NCBI GenBank assembly: GCA_021780475.1
Contig: JAJXYR010000033.1
Location: 1-46,393, forward strand
From: Pseudomonadota bacterium
Lineage (GTDB): Bacteria; Pseudomonadota; Gammaproteobacteria; Steroidobacterales; Steroidobacteraceae
Length of the DNA: 46,393 nucleotides
Direction: 5' to 3'
Part shown: piece after piece, positions 1 to 8,304 of the stretch
How positions within the stretch are numbered: the stretch's first letter is position 1
How the letters are laid out: the number at the start of each line of letters is the position of its first letter
Position numbers and translations under genes: made by a program
Notes under the pieces: model-generated
What the model was told of the DNA's origin: nothing
Seen by the model: the letters and a program-made list of their open reading frames with translations, nothing else
Database searches by the model: none

Positions 1-534
1 CGCGGCCTCGAGGCGGCATTACGCGGCGCGCGCGCGGCCGGCGCGCTGGTGCTGTGGCTGCGGCCGGCGGACATCGCGGCCCTGGGCGATGCCGCCGCGG
101 CTCCGGCAACGGTGTACATGTCGGGCTTGATGGGCGGACTCGAGCATGCGCCGCTGCCGGCCGGTTGGCGCGGCCGCACGCTGCTCGCGTACCCGTTCGA
201 CCTGCCGCAACGACGCATGGTGCGGGTGGATTTCCCAATGGGCTGGTTCTCGTTCCTGCACATTCCGGTCGTTGCCGAGGCGGTGCAGGTCAACACTTAT
301 CTCGCCTGCGGCATGCTCGCCGAGACCTTGAACGGGATGGCGGACAATTTCGACCGGGAGCTTCTCGTAGAACAAATGGAGGACATGCTCGAGCATCGCT
401 ATCTGACCGGCTACTATCCACGGCTCGATCTGGCTCCGGGCCAGAGCTTCGCGTCGAAAGGCGGCTATTTGGTCAAATTTGCGGCGCCCCGCGGAAGTTC
501 GCTGCTCGCCGACGGTGCCTGGACCGTGCCTTGA
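1..534 (+). CDS. C-terminal part of a periplasmic substrate-binding-like protein (partial)
   Basis: The reading frame is open from the first base of the window and stops with TGA at 532-534, so only the last 177 residues are present and the true start lies outside. The remaining part has alternating beta/alpha character and a terminal segment (HRYLTGYYPRLDLAPGQSF, then ASKGGYLVKF) that resembles the C-terminal lobe of type-1 periplasmic binding proteins of branched-chain amino acid ABC systems. Such proteins bind a ligand in the periplasm for a transporter or a sensor. No transporter genes are visible downstream; response regulators follow instead. The family call is from memory of the terminal motif; an unrelated secreted protein remains possible. 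Confidence 0.5.
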   Translation, partial: RGLEAALRGARAAGALVLWLRPADIAALGDAAAAPATVYMSGLMGGLEHAPLPAGWRGRTLLAYPFDLPQRRMVRVDFPMGWFSFLHIPVVAEAVQVNTYLACGMLAETLNGMADNFDRELLVEQMEDMLEHRYLTGYYPRLDLAPGQSFASKGGYLVKFAAPRGSSLLADGAWTVP

Positions 535-767
535 GCCGGGTCCGGCACCGTGGGCGCTCTTGGGCTCTTTTGACATAATATTTGGCCCCGCGGAGCATCC
601 TGGCGGCTTAGTACCGTGGTTCCTCTGGCCGCGTGCGGTGTTGCCTACCGCCCGTGTTGCCCCGGCGACGGCAAAATATGTGCGGTGCATGCGCTACCGG
701 CGGAGCCTCGATTCGGGATAGGCTATCTCCGTCTGGTGGTCCGCAAGGCATGTCCATAGGGAGCGAC

Positions 768-1508
768 ATGGAGTCCATCGCTGAAAGCCCGGATGAGGCT
801 GTCTGGCCGGAGTACGTGCGGCGCGCCGAGCCTTGTCACCGCCTGGTGCTGGTCGACGACCATCCCGTGGTCCGCGCCGGACTCGCCGCGCTGTTGTCGC
901 TGGAGCACGATCTGCAGATCGTCGGCGAAGCCGGCGACGTCGACGAGGCGATCGGCCTGGTGAGGGACCTGGAACCAGATCTCGTGATCTGCGACCTGAC
1001 GATGCCGGGCTACACCGGCTGCCTCGCCGTCCGCCGCCTGTGCCGCGAATTTCCGCACACCCGTGTGATGGTACTGTCGGCGCATTGTTCGCTCGAGTGC
1101 ATCCGCGAATCCTTCGATTCGGGCGCGATCGGCTATGTACGCAAGGACGCGCTGCGGGCGGATTTGTTGTCGGCGCTGCGGCGCGCGGCGCGCGGCCTGC
1201 CGGCGACCTGTTCCGGAGTCGGCAACCTCGTCATCCGCGAGTGGCTGGTGGGAGCCGAGACCGAGCCGCGCGCCGAGGAGGTGCCGCTCGACGCCGACGA
1301 CCGGCAGGTGCTGCGTCTCATCGCGCTGGGCGTACCCACGTGGCGCATCGCGGCCGAGCTTGGACGCGGCGTGAAGGCCGTGGAGAAATACCGCACGAGC
1401 CTGATGCGGCGCCTGAATCTGAACAGCACCGCGGCGATCGCGCGCTTTGCCGTCAAATGCAAGCTGCTGTCGCTCCAGGAAGTCGATCAACTCGTCTCGG
1501 TCGATTGA
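768..1508 (+). CDS. LuxR-family response regulator (NarL/FixJ type)
   Basis: A 246-residue two-domain regulator. The receiver domain (about residues 25-145) has the acidic pair D30/D31, the phosphoacceptor D76 in VICDLTMPG, S104 and K126. The LuxR-type helix-turn-helix (about 175-235) contains AVEKYRTSLMRRLNLNSTAA. It should bind DNA once phosphorylated by a sensor kinase, but no kinase gene is in the window. I chose ATG 768 because AGGGAG lies four bases upstream; an in-frame ATG at 750 is weaker, and the frame stays open further upstream. The gene is followed after 5 bases by a receiver-only gene. It is a paralogue of the regulator at 1807-2595: both share an HTH of the form VEK.R..LMR.LNL..TAA. 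The target genes are unknown. Confidence 0.88.
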   Translation: MESIAESPDEAVWPEYVRRAEPCHRLVLVDDHPVVRAGLAALLSLEHDLQIVGEAGDVDEAIGLVRDLEPDLVICDLTMPGYTGCLAVRRLCREFPHTRVMVLSAHCSLECIRESFDSGAIGYVRKDALRADLLSALRRAARGLPATCSGVGNLVIREWLVGAETEPRAEEVPLDADDRQVLRLIALGVPTWRIAAELGRGVKAVEKYRTSLMRRLNLNSTAAIARFAVKCKLLSLQEVDQLVSVD

Positions 1509-1513
1509 ACGCG

Positions 1514-1921
1514 ATGCGCGTGCTGGTCATCGACGACGAGCCTTATGTGCGCAGCGCGCTGCAACGTGTCCTGGAATCCCGCGGCGACCAGGTGGAGACC
1601 GTCGGCGACGCCGACGCGGGCATCGCGAGCCTCGCGGCCTCGCCCAAGGACCTGGTGATCGTCGATATCGTTCTGCCCGGCACCGACGGCGTCGGCGCGA
1701 TCGGCCGGATACGGGCGCAATGCCCCGAGACGCGCATCATCGCCATTTCCGGCGGCGGAAATTTCGGGCTCAATGACTATCGGCCCGAGGCGATATCCAC
1801 CCGAGCCTACCTCGCGGCGGCGAGATCGGCCGGCGCGGACGCGGCGCTCGCCAAGCCGTTCGAGACCCGCGAACTGCGCGAATTGATCGCCCAGGTGCTG
1901 GCGCGGGATGTCGCGTCTTGA
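1514..1921 (+). CDS. Stand-alone receiver-domain response regulator (CheY-like)
   Basis: A 135-residue protein that is only a receiver domain: D7/D8 acidic pair, phosphoacceptor D51 in VIVDIVLPG, S79 and K114 in ALAKPF. There is no output domain, so it may act in a phosphorelay or by protein contact. A loop of about 25 residues (GGGNFGLNDYRPEAISTRAY) lies between beta-4 and helix-4, longer than in classical CheY. It starts 5 bases after the upstream regulator stops, so the two are probably cotranscribed. Its last 115 bases are antisense to the coding region of the converging regulator on the other strand. Confidence 0.87.
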   Translation: MRVLVIDDEPYVRSALQRVLESRGDQVETVGDADAGIASLAASPKDLVIVDIVLPGTDGVGAIGRIRAQCPETRIIAISGGGNFGLNDYRPEAISTRAYLAAARSAGADAALAKPFETRELRELIAQVLARDVAS

Positions 1922-2595
1922 TTCGCGCGAGGTGCGGACAGATCCTCATGACTGACGAGGCCATGCCGCAACGCGAACATCGTCACCGCGGCCGTGTTGT
2001 GCAAATTCAACTTGCGCATCAGGTTGGAGCGATGTTTTTCCACGGTCTTGACCGATAGCCCCAGGTCCCGCGCCGAGAGCTTGTTCGATTGTCCGAGCGC
2101 GATGCGCGTCAGCACCTCGCGTTCACGCTGGGTGATCAGGTGCGCGATCTCGCGGCCGGGTTCGCCCCGCTGGTCGATCGGCCCCGACAACATCGACCTG
2201 GCCAGCGCGCCGCAGACGAAACGATTGCCGGAGTGAACGGCGCGCAGCGCCGCAACCAATTCCGCTTGATCCGAATCCTTGAGCACGTACCCGGATACGC
2301 CGGCCTGCATCGCCGCGCGCACACGGGCTTCGTCCGCGACCCGGGTCAGCACGACGATCGGCGCGCGCCAGCCGCGCGCGGCCAATGCCTCGAACCCGAC
2401 TGCGGCGCCGCGATCCGGCGGATCCACATCCACCAGGATCACCGTGGGGACATTCGTCGCAATCGATGCGTCGGCTTCGTCGATCGTCGCGAATGCCGCG
2501 AGCGTCTCTACGCCGGGTTGGGACGCGAGCAGCTCGCTGAGTCCGGCACGCAGGATCCGGCAGTGCTCCAGCAGGTAAATCCGCAGTCCATTCAT
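1807..2595 (-). CDS. LuxR-family response regulator with extended C-terminal tail
   Basis: 262 residues. The receiver domain has a phosphoacceptor D56 (VILVDVDPPD) and K106 (GYVLKDSD), but the usual double-aspartate position reads LLEH, so metal binding may be altered. The LuxR HTH (about 152-212) contains TVEKHRSNLMRKLNLHNTAA. ATG 2595 is chosen for the GAGGG sequence upstream; the frame stays open to 2724. After the normal end of the family (about residue 220) there is a further Ala/Ser/Arg-rich tail of about 42 residues. Most of it (residues 226-262) is encoded opposite the 3' end of the receiver gene at 1514-1921. The tail looks like an extension acquired by loss of an earlier stop codon. 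No cognate kinase is present. Confidence 0.85.
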   Translation of the reverse strand: MNGLRIYLLEHCRILRAGLSELLASQPGVETLAAFATIDEADASIATNVPTVILVDVDPPDRGAAVGFEALAARGWRAPIVVLTRVADEARVRAAMQAGVSGYVLKDSDQAELVAALRAVHSGNRFVCGALARSMLSGPIDQRGEPGREIAHLITQREREVLTRIALGQSNKLSARDLGLSVKTVEKHRSNLMRKLNLHNTAAVTMFALRHGLVSHEDLSAPRANQDATSRASTWAINSRSSRVSNGLASAASAPADLAAAR

Positions 2596-2903
2596 CCGTT
2601 TACCCTCTGTCGGGGCATGCGCCTTGGCAAAGCTCGCTTCCAATGCTGAATCAAAATCTACTCTCAAATTCCGCGTCATGGCAATCAGCGGCATGCATCG
2701 ACGGGCGAAAATAGTGTGACCCACGTCGCAATTCCCACCGAGACCCCCATTACGGGGTGGGTCCCCGCCGTCGCCGTCGGGCGACGGTTTGCCGCAAGGT
2801 CCGCGGCGATGCGAAATAGCGTGCAGTGGCTCACGCCCTCGGGCGGGCGGCGGTCAGTACGCTATCGCGACCCTCAACTTCGATGATCGACGGAGATTCC
2901 CGC
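2596..2903. other. 308-base gap between the divergent regulator and a small gene
   Basis: No convincing gene is seen. The left part is the leader of the minus-strand regulator (or an N-terminal extension of it, since the frame stays open to 2724). The right part precedes the small gene at 2904. The only clear structure is a hairpin at 2768-2787. I could not support a specific -35/-10 pair for either direction. Confidence 0.5.
2768..2787. repeat. Inverted repeat, 8-bp stem with GTCG loop
   Basis: CCGTCGCC, loop GTCG, GGCGACGG, followed by TTT on the plus strand. It could form an RNA hairpin, but no gene ends just upstream on either strand, so a terminator role is not supported. An operator or a chance GC-rich hairpin are both possible. 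Confidence 0.4.
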
Positions 2904-3068
2904 ATGTCCGACAATTCCCTGACCGGCACCTACCGCCTCGATCTGCCCAAGGACCTCCTCGCGGAAGCCGAGCGCATCGCGCAACGCAAGGACCGGCAAT
3001 TGCGCGTCGAGGGCTGGCGCCGCTCCTGGCTGTCGCGCCTCACCGAGTTGCTGGTCGGCAAGGATTGA
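2904..3068 (+). CDS. Small basic protein of unknown function (54 aa)
   Basis: ATG 2904 is preceded by GGAG at about the normal distance (GGAGATTCCCGC then ATG). The product is a short, charged protein without a membrane segment or cysteines. Its middle (DLLAEAERIAQRKDRQLRVE) is predicted by eye to be an amphipathic helix, and the end is basic with two Trp residues. I do not recognise a family. It stands alone: the regulator upstream diverges and the next small gene begins about 90 bases later. A longer start at 2883 in the same frame is possible. Confidence 0.5.
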   Translation: MSDNSLTGTYRLDLPKDLLAEAERIAQRKDRQLRVEGWRRSWLSRLTELLVGKD

Positions 3069-3160
3069 GCCGTCGCCCGCGCTTGAATTAAGTCAAAACA
3101 GCAGCGATTTTCCGTCGCGTTGGCGTTACGATTGGCAGCGAGTCCACCGCTGCAGCCGGA

Positions 3161-3427
3161 GTGCCCGACGTGCGATTGGCCGGCCCTTTGTATGAATCGC
3201 TGCCGTATCTTTATGCGGCGATCGGCGCCTGCGCGATCGGCGTTTCCTACGTCGATGCCGATGGCGTGCGCGCCGCGGCAACCTTCGCCGTGGGGATCGT
3301 CGCGGTGATCGCCGCGCTGACGCTCGCTTTGCGACGGCGCGGATATCGCGAGATGCGGCGCGAGTACAGCGGCGGCGATATTTCGCCGCCGGCATCCTCC
3401 GGCGACGGCGCGGAAAGAACCCCCTAG
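3161..3427 (+). CDS. Small predicted inner-membrane protein (88 aa)
   Basis: The frame opens with GTG at 3161. Two hydrophobic stretches are visible, roughly residues 14-30 (PYLYAAIGACAIGVSY) and 38-57 (AAATFAVGIVAVIAALTLAL), followed by a basic stretch (RRRGYREMRREY) and a polar tail. By the positive-inside rule the C-terminus should be cytoplasmic. The function is unknown. The stop codon overlaps that of the converging ATPase gene (the four bases CTAG at 3424-3427 serve both). The start is uncertain because no good ribosome binding site is seen; the GTG codon at 3170 is also possible. Confidence 0.55.
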   Translation: MPDVRLAGPLYESLPYLYAAIGACAIGVSYVDADGVRAAATFAVGIVAVIAALTLALRRRGYREMRREYSGGDISPPASSGDGAERTP

Positions 3428-4668
3428 CCCTTGACGAGCACCTGCGTGTCGGTGCCGTCCGTCGGCGGCCGGCCGCGGCTGTGGCGTTCGTCGATGTACA
3501 TGATCTCGTGCCTTCCGACGACCACGACGTCGCCGTCATTGAGGTTGTGGCGGCGCACGCGCTTCGAATGCATGTAGATTCCGTTCGTGCTGTTCAGATC
3601 CTCGATCACGCAGGAATCCTGCTGGGTCAGGATCTGGCAGTGGTGGCGGCTGATGAATTTGCTGTCGATTTGCAGGTCATTGTCGGCGGTGCGGCCGATC
3701 ACGATCCGCCCGGGGCGCAGCTCGCGCTCGAACGTGGTCTTGCCCTCGTGCGCGATCAAGATCCGGCCGATCACCTGGCCGTTCGCACCGCCCGTCGATG
3801 TCCCGGGCATCGGCGCTTGTTCGACGACGGGTGCATGCATGCGGTTGGTGCGCGCCGCGTACTCGACCCATTGCAGCTCCTTGATCGCCGCTTCGAGGTC
3901 ACCGACGCTGACGCCGTCGGAATTACGCCCGAACGCGGCCATCATCGCGGTGTCGCAAAGGGTGTTGATCAGGCGCGGTACACCGCCGGTGTACCGGTAT
4001 ATCGTCGGGTAGGCTTCTTCGGCGAAGATCCGCCGGCCCTGGGAGCCGGCGACTTCGAGGCGGTGGTCGATGTAGGCGTCGGTCTCCGCCCGGGTCAGCG
4101 CCGTCAAATGAAAGCGCAGGCGCACCCGCTGAGCGAGCTGCACCAATTCCCGGGAGTTCAGCTTGTCGTTCAATTCCGGCTGGCCCGCGAGAATGATGCG
4201 CAGCGCCTTGTCCTTCGTCGTTTCGACGCCCGAGAGCATCCGCACTTCCTCGAGCACCTTGTTGTTGAGATTTTGCGCCTCGTCGACGATCAGCAGGACC
4301 TTTCGTCCGCTCGTGTGCTGTTCCATCAGGAAGTCGTTCAGGGTCGCCAGCACCTCGGGCTTCTTCATGTTGTAGGGCGTGAATCCGAACTGGACCAGCA
4401 CGGTCTGCAGGAAGGCGGTGGGCGACAGCTGGGTCTGGTTGATCTGCGCGACGATGACGTCGGTCTGCAGTTCGCGCATGAACGTCTCGATCAGCGTGGT
4501 CTTGCCGGCGCCGATCTCGCCGGTGATGACGACGAAGCCGTCCGTGAACCAGATCGTCGACTCCATGTACGCCTTGGCGCGTGCATGCTGCTTGCTGAGG
4601 TAGAGAAACTGCGGGTCCGGGCTCAACCGGAACGGCAATTCATGGAGCTTGAAGAGTTCAAGATACAT
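3424..4668 (-). CDS. AAA ATPase of the GspA/ExeA type fused to a C-terminal FHA domain
   Basis: 414 residues starting MYLELFKLHELPFRLSPDP, the N-terminal signature of ExeA/GspA-like ATPases. Walker A is GEIGAGKTTLIE (about residues 49-60), Walker B is VLLIVDEAQNL (about 125-135), and sensor/arginine motifs follow. After a linker at about 280-305, an FHA domain (about 310-400) shows the conserved set GR, SRHH and NSTNG that recognises phosphothreonine. ExeA-like proteins remodel peptidoglycan or help export machines; the FHA domain suggests recruitment by Ser/Thr phosphorylation. No secretin, exosortase or kinase gene is nearby, so the pathway is open. ATG 4668 is chosen for alignment with the family; the frame stays open to 4800. 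Confidence 0.85.
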   Translation of the reverse strand: MYLELFKLHELPFRLSPDPQFLYLSKQHARAKAYMESTIWFTDGFVVITGEIGAGKTTLIETFMRELQTDVIVAQINQTQLSPTAFLQTVLVQFGFTPYNMKKPEVLATLNDFLMEQHTSGRKVLLIVDEAQNLNNKVLEEVRMLSGVETTKDKALRIILAGQPELNDKLNSRELVQLAQRVRLRFHLTALTRAETDAYIDHRLEVAGSQGRRIFAEEAYPTIYRYTGGVPRLINTLCDTAMMAAFGRNSDGVSVGDLEAAIKELQWVEYAARTNRMHAPVVEQAPMPGTSTGGANGQVIGRILIAHEGKTTFERELRPGRIVIGRTADNDLQIDSKFISRHHCQILTQQDSCVIEDLNSTNGIYMHSKRVRRHNLNDGDVVVVGRHEIMYIDERHSRGRPPTDGTDTQVLVKG

Positions 4669-4721
4669 CGCGCAAACCGCCTTTCCCCGGGAGTGCCGCC
4701 GCCAACAGACGCCGACCCCGG

Positions 4722-5828
4722 TTACCGCCAGTGCACCAATTTTAGAACATTTCGGAGCGCTGAATCGCGCTGCTTTGCGAGCGGTTTGAGAATCGTGCAA
4801 TGGCCGAGCTTGCGGCCCGGCCGCGGTTCCTTGCCGTAGTCGTGATAGGCGAGGCCGTCGATCGCGAGCAGACGATCGCGATCCGGCATGCAGCCGAGGA
4901 AATTGACCATCGCGGTGTGGCCGAGCGCGCGCGTGCTGCCGAGCGGCAGGCCGCAGATCGCGCGCATGTGATTTTCGAACTGACTGGTCGCGCAGCCTTC
5001 GATCGTCCAGTGCCCGGAATTGTGGACCCGCGGCGCCATTTCATTCGCCATTAATTTTCCGCCGACGACGAAGAACTCGATCGCGAGGACGCCGACATAA
5101 TCGAGCGCGGCGGCCACGCGCTTGAAATAAACCGCGGCGCGCCGCTCCAGGCCCGCGTTGTGGAAGGGCGCTATGCCGTAGCGTAAAACGCCACCCGAGT
5201 GCGTGTTCGCCGACAGGGGATAGAGCGCGCAGCGTCCGTCCGGCGCGCGCGCGCCGACGATGGACACCTCGAGGCGGAAGTCCTGGAATTTCTCGTAGAT
5301 CAAGCCGCCGACGCCGACCAGCGCGCCGGCCGATTCGAGCTGCGCCGCGTCGCGCAGCACGACCTGTCCTTTGCCGTCGTATCCCAGGCGCCGCGTTTTC
5401 AGCACGCCCGGCAGGCCGAGCTTGCGCACGGCCCGATCGAGATCGGCGCGGCTGTCGACCGCCGCGTGCGGGGTCACCGGGATCTTCAAGCGGCTGAACA
5501 GGGTCTTTTCGTGCAGCCGGTCCTGGGAATGCTCGAGTGCGGCGGGGGGCGGCCGGATGACGACCCGTTTCGCGAGCGGGGCGAGCGCCCCGGCGGATAT
5601 GTTCTCCCAATCGAAGGTGAGCACGTCGCTCTGCGACGCGAGGTCGCGCAGCAGCCGCGCGTCCTCCAGTTCGCCGAGGAGTATCGGCGCGACCGCGGCG
5701 CCGGGCGAGTCGGCGCCCCGGTCGAGGAACACGCACCGCAGGCCGAGCGGTATGCCGGCGAGCGCCATCATCCTGCCCAGCTGTCCGGCGCCGACGATGC
5801 CGACGCGCGTGAAACTGCGCGCGCTCAA
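4722..5828 (-). CDS. purK: 5-(carboxyamino)imidazole ribonucleotide synthase
   Basis: A 368-residue ATP-grasp enzyme that converts AIR, bicarbonate and ATP into N5-CAIR in purine synthesis. The nucleotide-fold start ([18 protein letters not shown]), [23 protein letters not shown] and the C-terminal [17 protein letters not shown] are all characteristic of PurK. Its start overlaps the purE stop by four bases (ATGA), so the two are translationally coupled. Length is normal for the family. Confidence 0.95.
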   Translation of the reverse strand: MSARSFTRVGIVGAGQLGRMMALAGIPLGLRCVFLDRGADSPGAAVAPILLGELEDARLLRDLASQSDVLTFDWENISAGALAPLAKRVVIRPPPAALEHSQDRLHEKTLFSRLKIPVTPHAAVDSRADLDRAVRKLGLPGVLKTRRLGYDGKGQVVLRDAAQLESAGALVGVGGLIYEKFQDFRLEVSIVGARAPDGRCALYPLSANTHSGGVLRYGIAPFHNAGLERRAAVYFKRVAAALDYVGVLAIEFFVVGGKLMANEMAPRVHNSGHWTIEGCATSQFENHMRAICGLPLGSTRALGHTAMVNFLGCMPDRDRLLAIDGLAYHDYGKEPRPGRKLGHCTILKPLAKQRDSALRNVLKLVHWR

Positions 5829-6316
5829 GGCAGCCGTGGGTCGGGTTTGGACAGCACCGCGGCGGTTTGATCGCTGCGAAACGCATCGAGGGCCGCGCGC
5901 ACTTCGGTCGATTCGTTGGCGATGATCGCCGCGGCGAACAGGGCCGCGTTCTTCGCGCCCGCCGCGCCGATCGCGAAGGTCGCGACCGGCACGCCACCGG
6001 GCATCTGCACGATGGACAACAGCGAGTCGAGTCCGTTCAGGGCTTTGGATTGCACCGGCACACCGAGCACCGGTACCGAGGTCTTGGCCGCCGTCATGCC
6101 GGGCAGATGGGCCGCGCCGCCGGCGCCGGCGATGATGGCCTTGAGTCCGCGCGCGCGCGCGCCCTCCGCATAGGCGAACAGCAGGTCAGGGGTGCGGTGT
6201 GCCGACACGACGCGCACCTCGTAGCCGATGCCGAGGGACGCGAGCATGTCCGCCGCGCCCTGCATCGTCTCCCAGTCCGACGACGATCCCATGATGATCC
6301 CGACCGAGATTTGCAT
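5825..6316 (-). CDS. purE: N5-carboxyaminoimidazole ribonucleotide mutase
   Basis: 163 residues, class I PurE, which rearranges N5-CAIR to CAIR. Diagnostic motifs are [13 protein letters not shown] near the N-terminus, VVSAHRTPD (catalytic His) and [16 protein letters not shown]. First gene of a purE-purK pair. A -10-like TACACT lies nine bases before the ATG and there is no Shine-Dalgarno sequence, so the mRNA may be nearly leaderless. Confidence 0.96.
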   Translation of the reverse strand: MQISVGIIMGSSSDWETMQGAADMLASLGIGYEVRVVSAHRTPDLLFAYAEGARARGLKAIIAGAGGAAHLPGMTAAKTSVPVLGVPVQSKALNGLDSLLSIVQMPGGVPVATFAIGAAGAKNAALFAAAIIANESTEVRAALDAFRSDQTAAVLSKPDPRLP

Positions 6317-6325
6317 GATGAGCCG

Positions 6326-6331
6326 AGTGTA
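6326..6331 (-). promoter_or_regulatory. -10-like hexamer nine bases before purE
   Basis: TACACT on the minus strand, nine bases before the purE ATG. A start point 6-8 bases downstream would leave a leader of only a few bases. No good -35 hexamer is visible. Confidence 0.4.
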
Positions 6332-6339
6332 CCAAACGC

Positions 6340-6867
6340 CTAGGCGAGCAATTGTTTCAAGTAGGCGAAAAGCGCCCGCGCCGCCGCCGGCGAACGCCGG
6401 TCGTCGCGCTCCTTGCTGGCTTTCTCGACGAGTCGCGTCAGCATCGCGCCGTCGGAGTCCGGATAGGCCGCGAGCAGCTCCTCGAGCGCACCGGGTTCGG
6501 CGCCGAGCAGGCGGTCGCGCCAGCGCTCGACCTGCTGGAACTCGCGCACATCCCGGTCGTGCCGGCGCTTGCGCTCCGCCAGACGCTCCACCAGGGGGTC
6601 CGGATCGATCGACCGCATCAACTTGCCGATGTACTGGCGCTGGCGCAGGCGCGCGCCGTGCGACGGCAGGCGCCGCAACTCCCGCAGCGCCGTCACGAGA
6701 TTTTCGGGCAGGTCCAAGCCTCCGAGCTCGATGTCCGGCAGCGCGGACAGTTCGACCCCGAGATCCTGCAGGGAGACGGCGACGCGTTTCATGGCGCTCT
6801 TGCTCGGTCGCGAGCGTTCGCCGGAATCGTCCTGGGTGTGGGTATTTTCTTCGTTCATGGCGCCCAT
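6340..6867 (-). CDS. darP: Ribosome biogenesis factor DarP/YjgA (DUF615)
   Basis: 175 residues. The core ([21 protein letters not shown], then [29 protein letters not shown]) is the DUF615 signature. The family promotes late assembly of the 50S subunit. As in E. coli, the gene lies head to head with pmbA. Two starts are possible, ATG 6867 and ATG 6858, neither with a strong ribosome binding site. The acidic, poorly conserved N-terminal 20 residues are typical for the family. Confidence 0.9.
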   Translation of the reverse strand: MGAMNEENTHTQDDSGERSRPSKSAMKRVAVSLQDLGVELSALPDIELGGLDLPENLVTALRELRRLPSHGARLRQRQYIGKLMRSIDPDPLVERLAERKRRHDRDVREFQQVERWRDRLLGAEPGALEELLAAYPDSDGAMLTRLVEKASKERDDRRSPAAARALFAYLKQLLA

Positions 6868-6926
6868 GCTATCACTCGGGCCGGTAGAATCGTCGGTACA
6901 CTCCCAGAACCCTCATGGAGGTCCCG

Positions 6927-8279
6927 ATGGCGGTCGTGCCCAGCAAGCCGTTTGCCTTAAGTTCCAAAGGCCTAGAATCGATCATAGAACTCGCTCTCGC
7001 CGAGGCGGCGGCGTGCGGCGCGGCACAGGCGGAGGCGGTGGTCAGCCAGAACACCGGCCTTTCGGTGGGCGTGCGACTCGGCGAGGTCGAAACCCTCGAA
7101 CACCAGCGGGATCGCAACCTCGGCGTCACGGTCTACTGCGGCGGCCGCAAAGGCTCGGCAAGCACCGCCGATTTTTCGGCCGACGCGGTGCGGGCGACGG
7201 TGGCCAAGGCCTGCAGCATCGCGCGATTCACCGCCGCGGACCCCTTCGCCGGCCTTGCCGACCGCGCGCTGATGGCGACCGGAGTTGCGGACCTGGATCT
7301 CTCCCATCCCTGGGATTTGGCGGCCGACCGCGCCATTGAAATCGCGAAGGATTGCGAGGCGGCCGCGCTCGCCTTCGACCCTCGGATCAACAATTCCGAA
7401 GGGGCGACGCTCGGCACGCACCAGGCTCTGCATGTGTACGGCAATTCGCACGGCTTCGTCGGCGGGTACCCGACGACCTCGCACACCTTAAGTTGCGTCG
7501 TTCTCGCCGGCAGCGGCGAGGACATGCAGCGCGACTACTGGTACACGTCCGCGCGCGATTGGCGGGATTTGAGCAGCGGGGCCGAGGTCGGCCGGGAAAG
7601 CGCGCGCCGCACCATCGCGCGGCTCGATCCGCGCAAACTCGGCACCCGGCGTTCCCCGGTGCTGTTCGCGCCGGAAATCGCACGCGGATTGATCGGGCAT
7701 TTCGCGGCGGCGATTCGCGGCTCGAGCCAATATCGTCAGGCTTCATTCCTGCTGAATGCGGCGGGGCAGCGCGTGTTCCCGCCGGGATTCTCGATCACCG
7801 AGCGGCCGCACATCCTGAAGGGCATGGCGAGCGCGCCGTTCGACGACGAGGGCGTCGCCACGCATGACCGCGCCCTGGTCGCGGACGGGGTGTTGGACGG
7901 CTATCTCCTGTCGAGCTATTCGGCGCGCAAATTGGGCCTGCAGTCGACCGGCAACGCCGGCGGCGCGCACAATCTCGTCGTCACACCGACGCGGCCGGGC
8001 GGCTTCGACGGGATGCTGGCGGCGCTCGGCACCGGACTTTACGTGACCGAACTGATGGGCCAGGGCGTCAATACCGTCACCGGAGATTACTCGCGCGGCG
8101 CGGCGGGATTCTGGGTGGAAAACGGCGCCATTCAATTTCCGGTCGCCGAAATCACGATAGCCGGCAATTTGTCCGCGATGCTGAAGGGCATCGTCGCCGT
8201 CGGCGATGACGTCGACCTGCGCGGCGGCGTGCGGGTGGGGTCGATTTTGATCGACCAGATGACGATCGCCGGGGAATAG
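6927..8279 (+). CDS. pmbA: TldE/PmbA family metalloprotease subunit
   Basis: 450 residues. PmbA (TldE) pairs with TldD in a protease that matures peptide natural products such as microcin B17 and degrades CcdA. The family core is seen: AVVSQNTGLSVGVRLGEVETLEHQRD at the N-terminus, and LGLQSTGNAGGAHNL plus GDYSRGAAGFWVENG at the C-terminus. PmbA lacks the HExxxH zinc motif carried by TldD, and none is seen here. ATG 6927 is preferred because GGAGGT ends four bases before it; ATG 6915 in the same frame is an alternative. tldD is not in the window. Confidence 0.93.
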   Translation: MAVVPSKPFALSSKGLESIIELALAEAAACGAAQAEAVVSQNTGLSVGVRLGEVETLEHQRDRNLGVTVYCGGRKGSASTADFSADAVRATVAKACSIARFTAADPFAGLADRALMATGVADLDLSHPWDLAADRAIEIAKDCEAAALAFDPRINNSEGATLGTHQALHVYGNSHGFVGGYPTTSHTLSCVVLAGSGEDMQRDYWYTSARDWRDLSSGAEVGRESARRTIARLDPRKLGTRRSPVLFAPEIARGLIGHFAAAIRGSSQYRQASFLLNAAGQRVFPPGFSITERPHILKGMASAPFDDEGVATHDRALVADGVLDGYLLSSYSARKLGLQSTGNAGGAHNLVVTPTRPGGFDGMLAALGTGLYVTELMGQGVNTVTGDYSRGAAGFWVENGAIQFPVAEITIAGNLSAMLKGIVAVGDDVDLRGGVRVGSILIDQMTIAGE

Positions 8280-8304
8280 TCCGTCCGACCCGGAACGTGA
8301 CGCG

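Noticed and set aside
570-575. Perfect TTGACA after the first gene, suggesting a promoter for the response regulators
   Set aside because: No acceptable -10 occurs 16-18 bases downstream (GAGCAT at the expected place) and the gene starts almost 200 bases later.
3481-4839. 452-codon open frame on the plus strand opposite the FHA ATPase
   Set aside because: Antisense shadow in GC-rich DNA; the minus strand has complete Walker and FHA motifs, while this frame has no recognisable domain or ribosome binding site.
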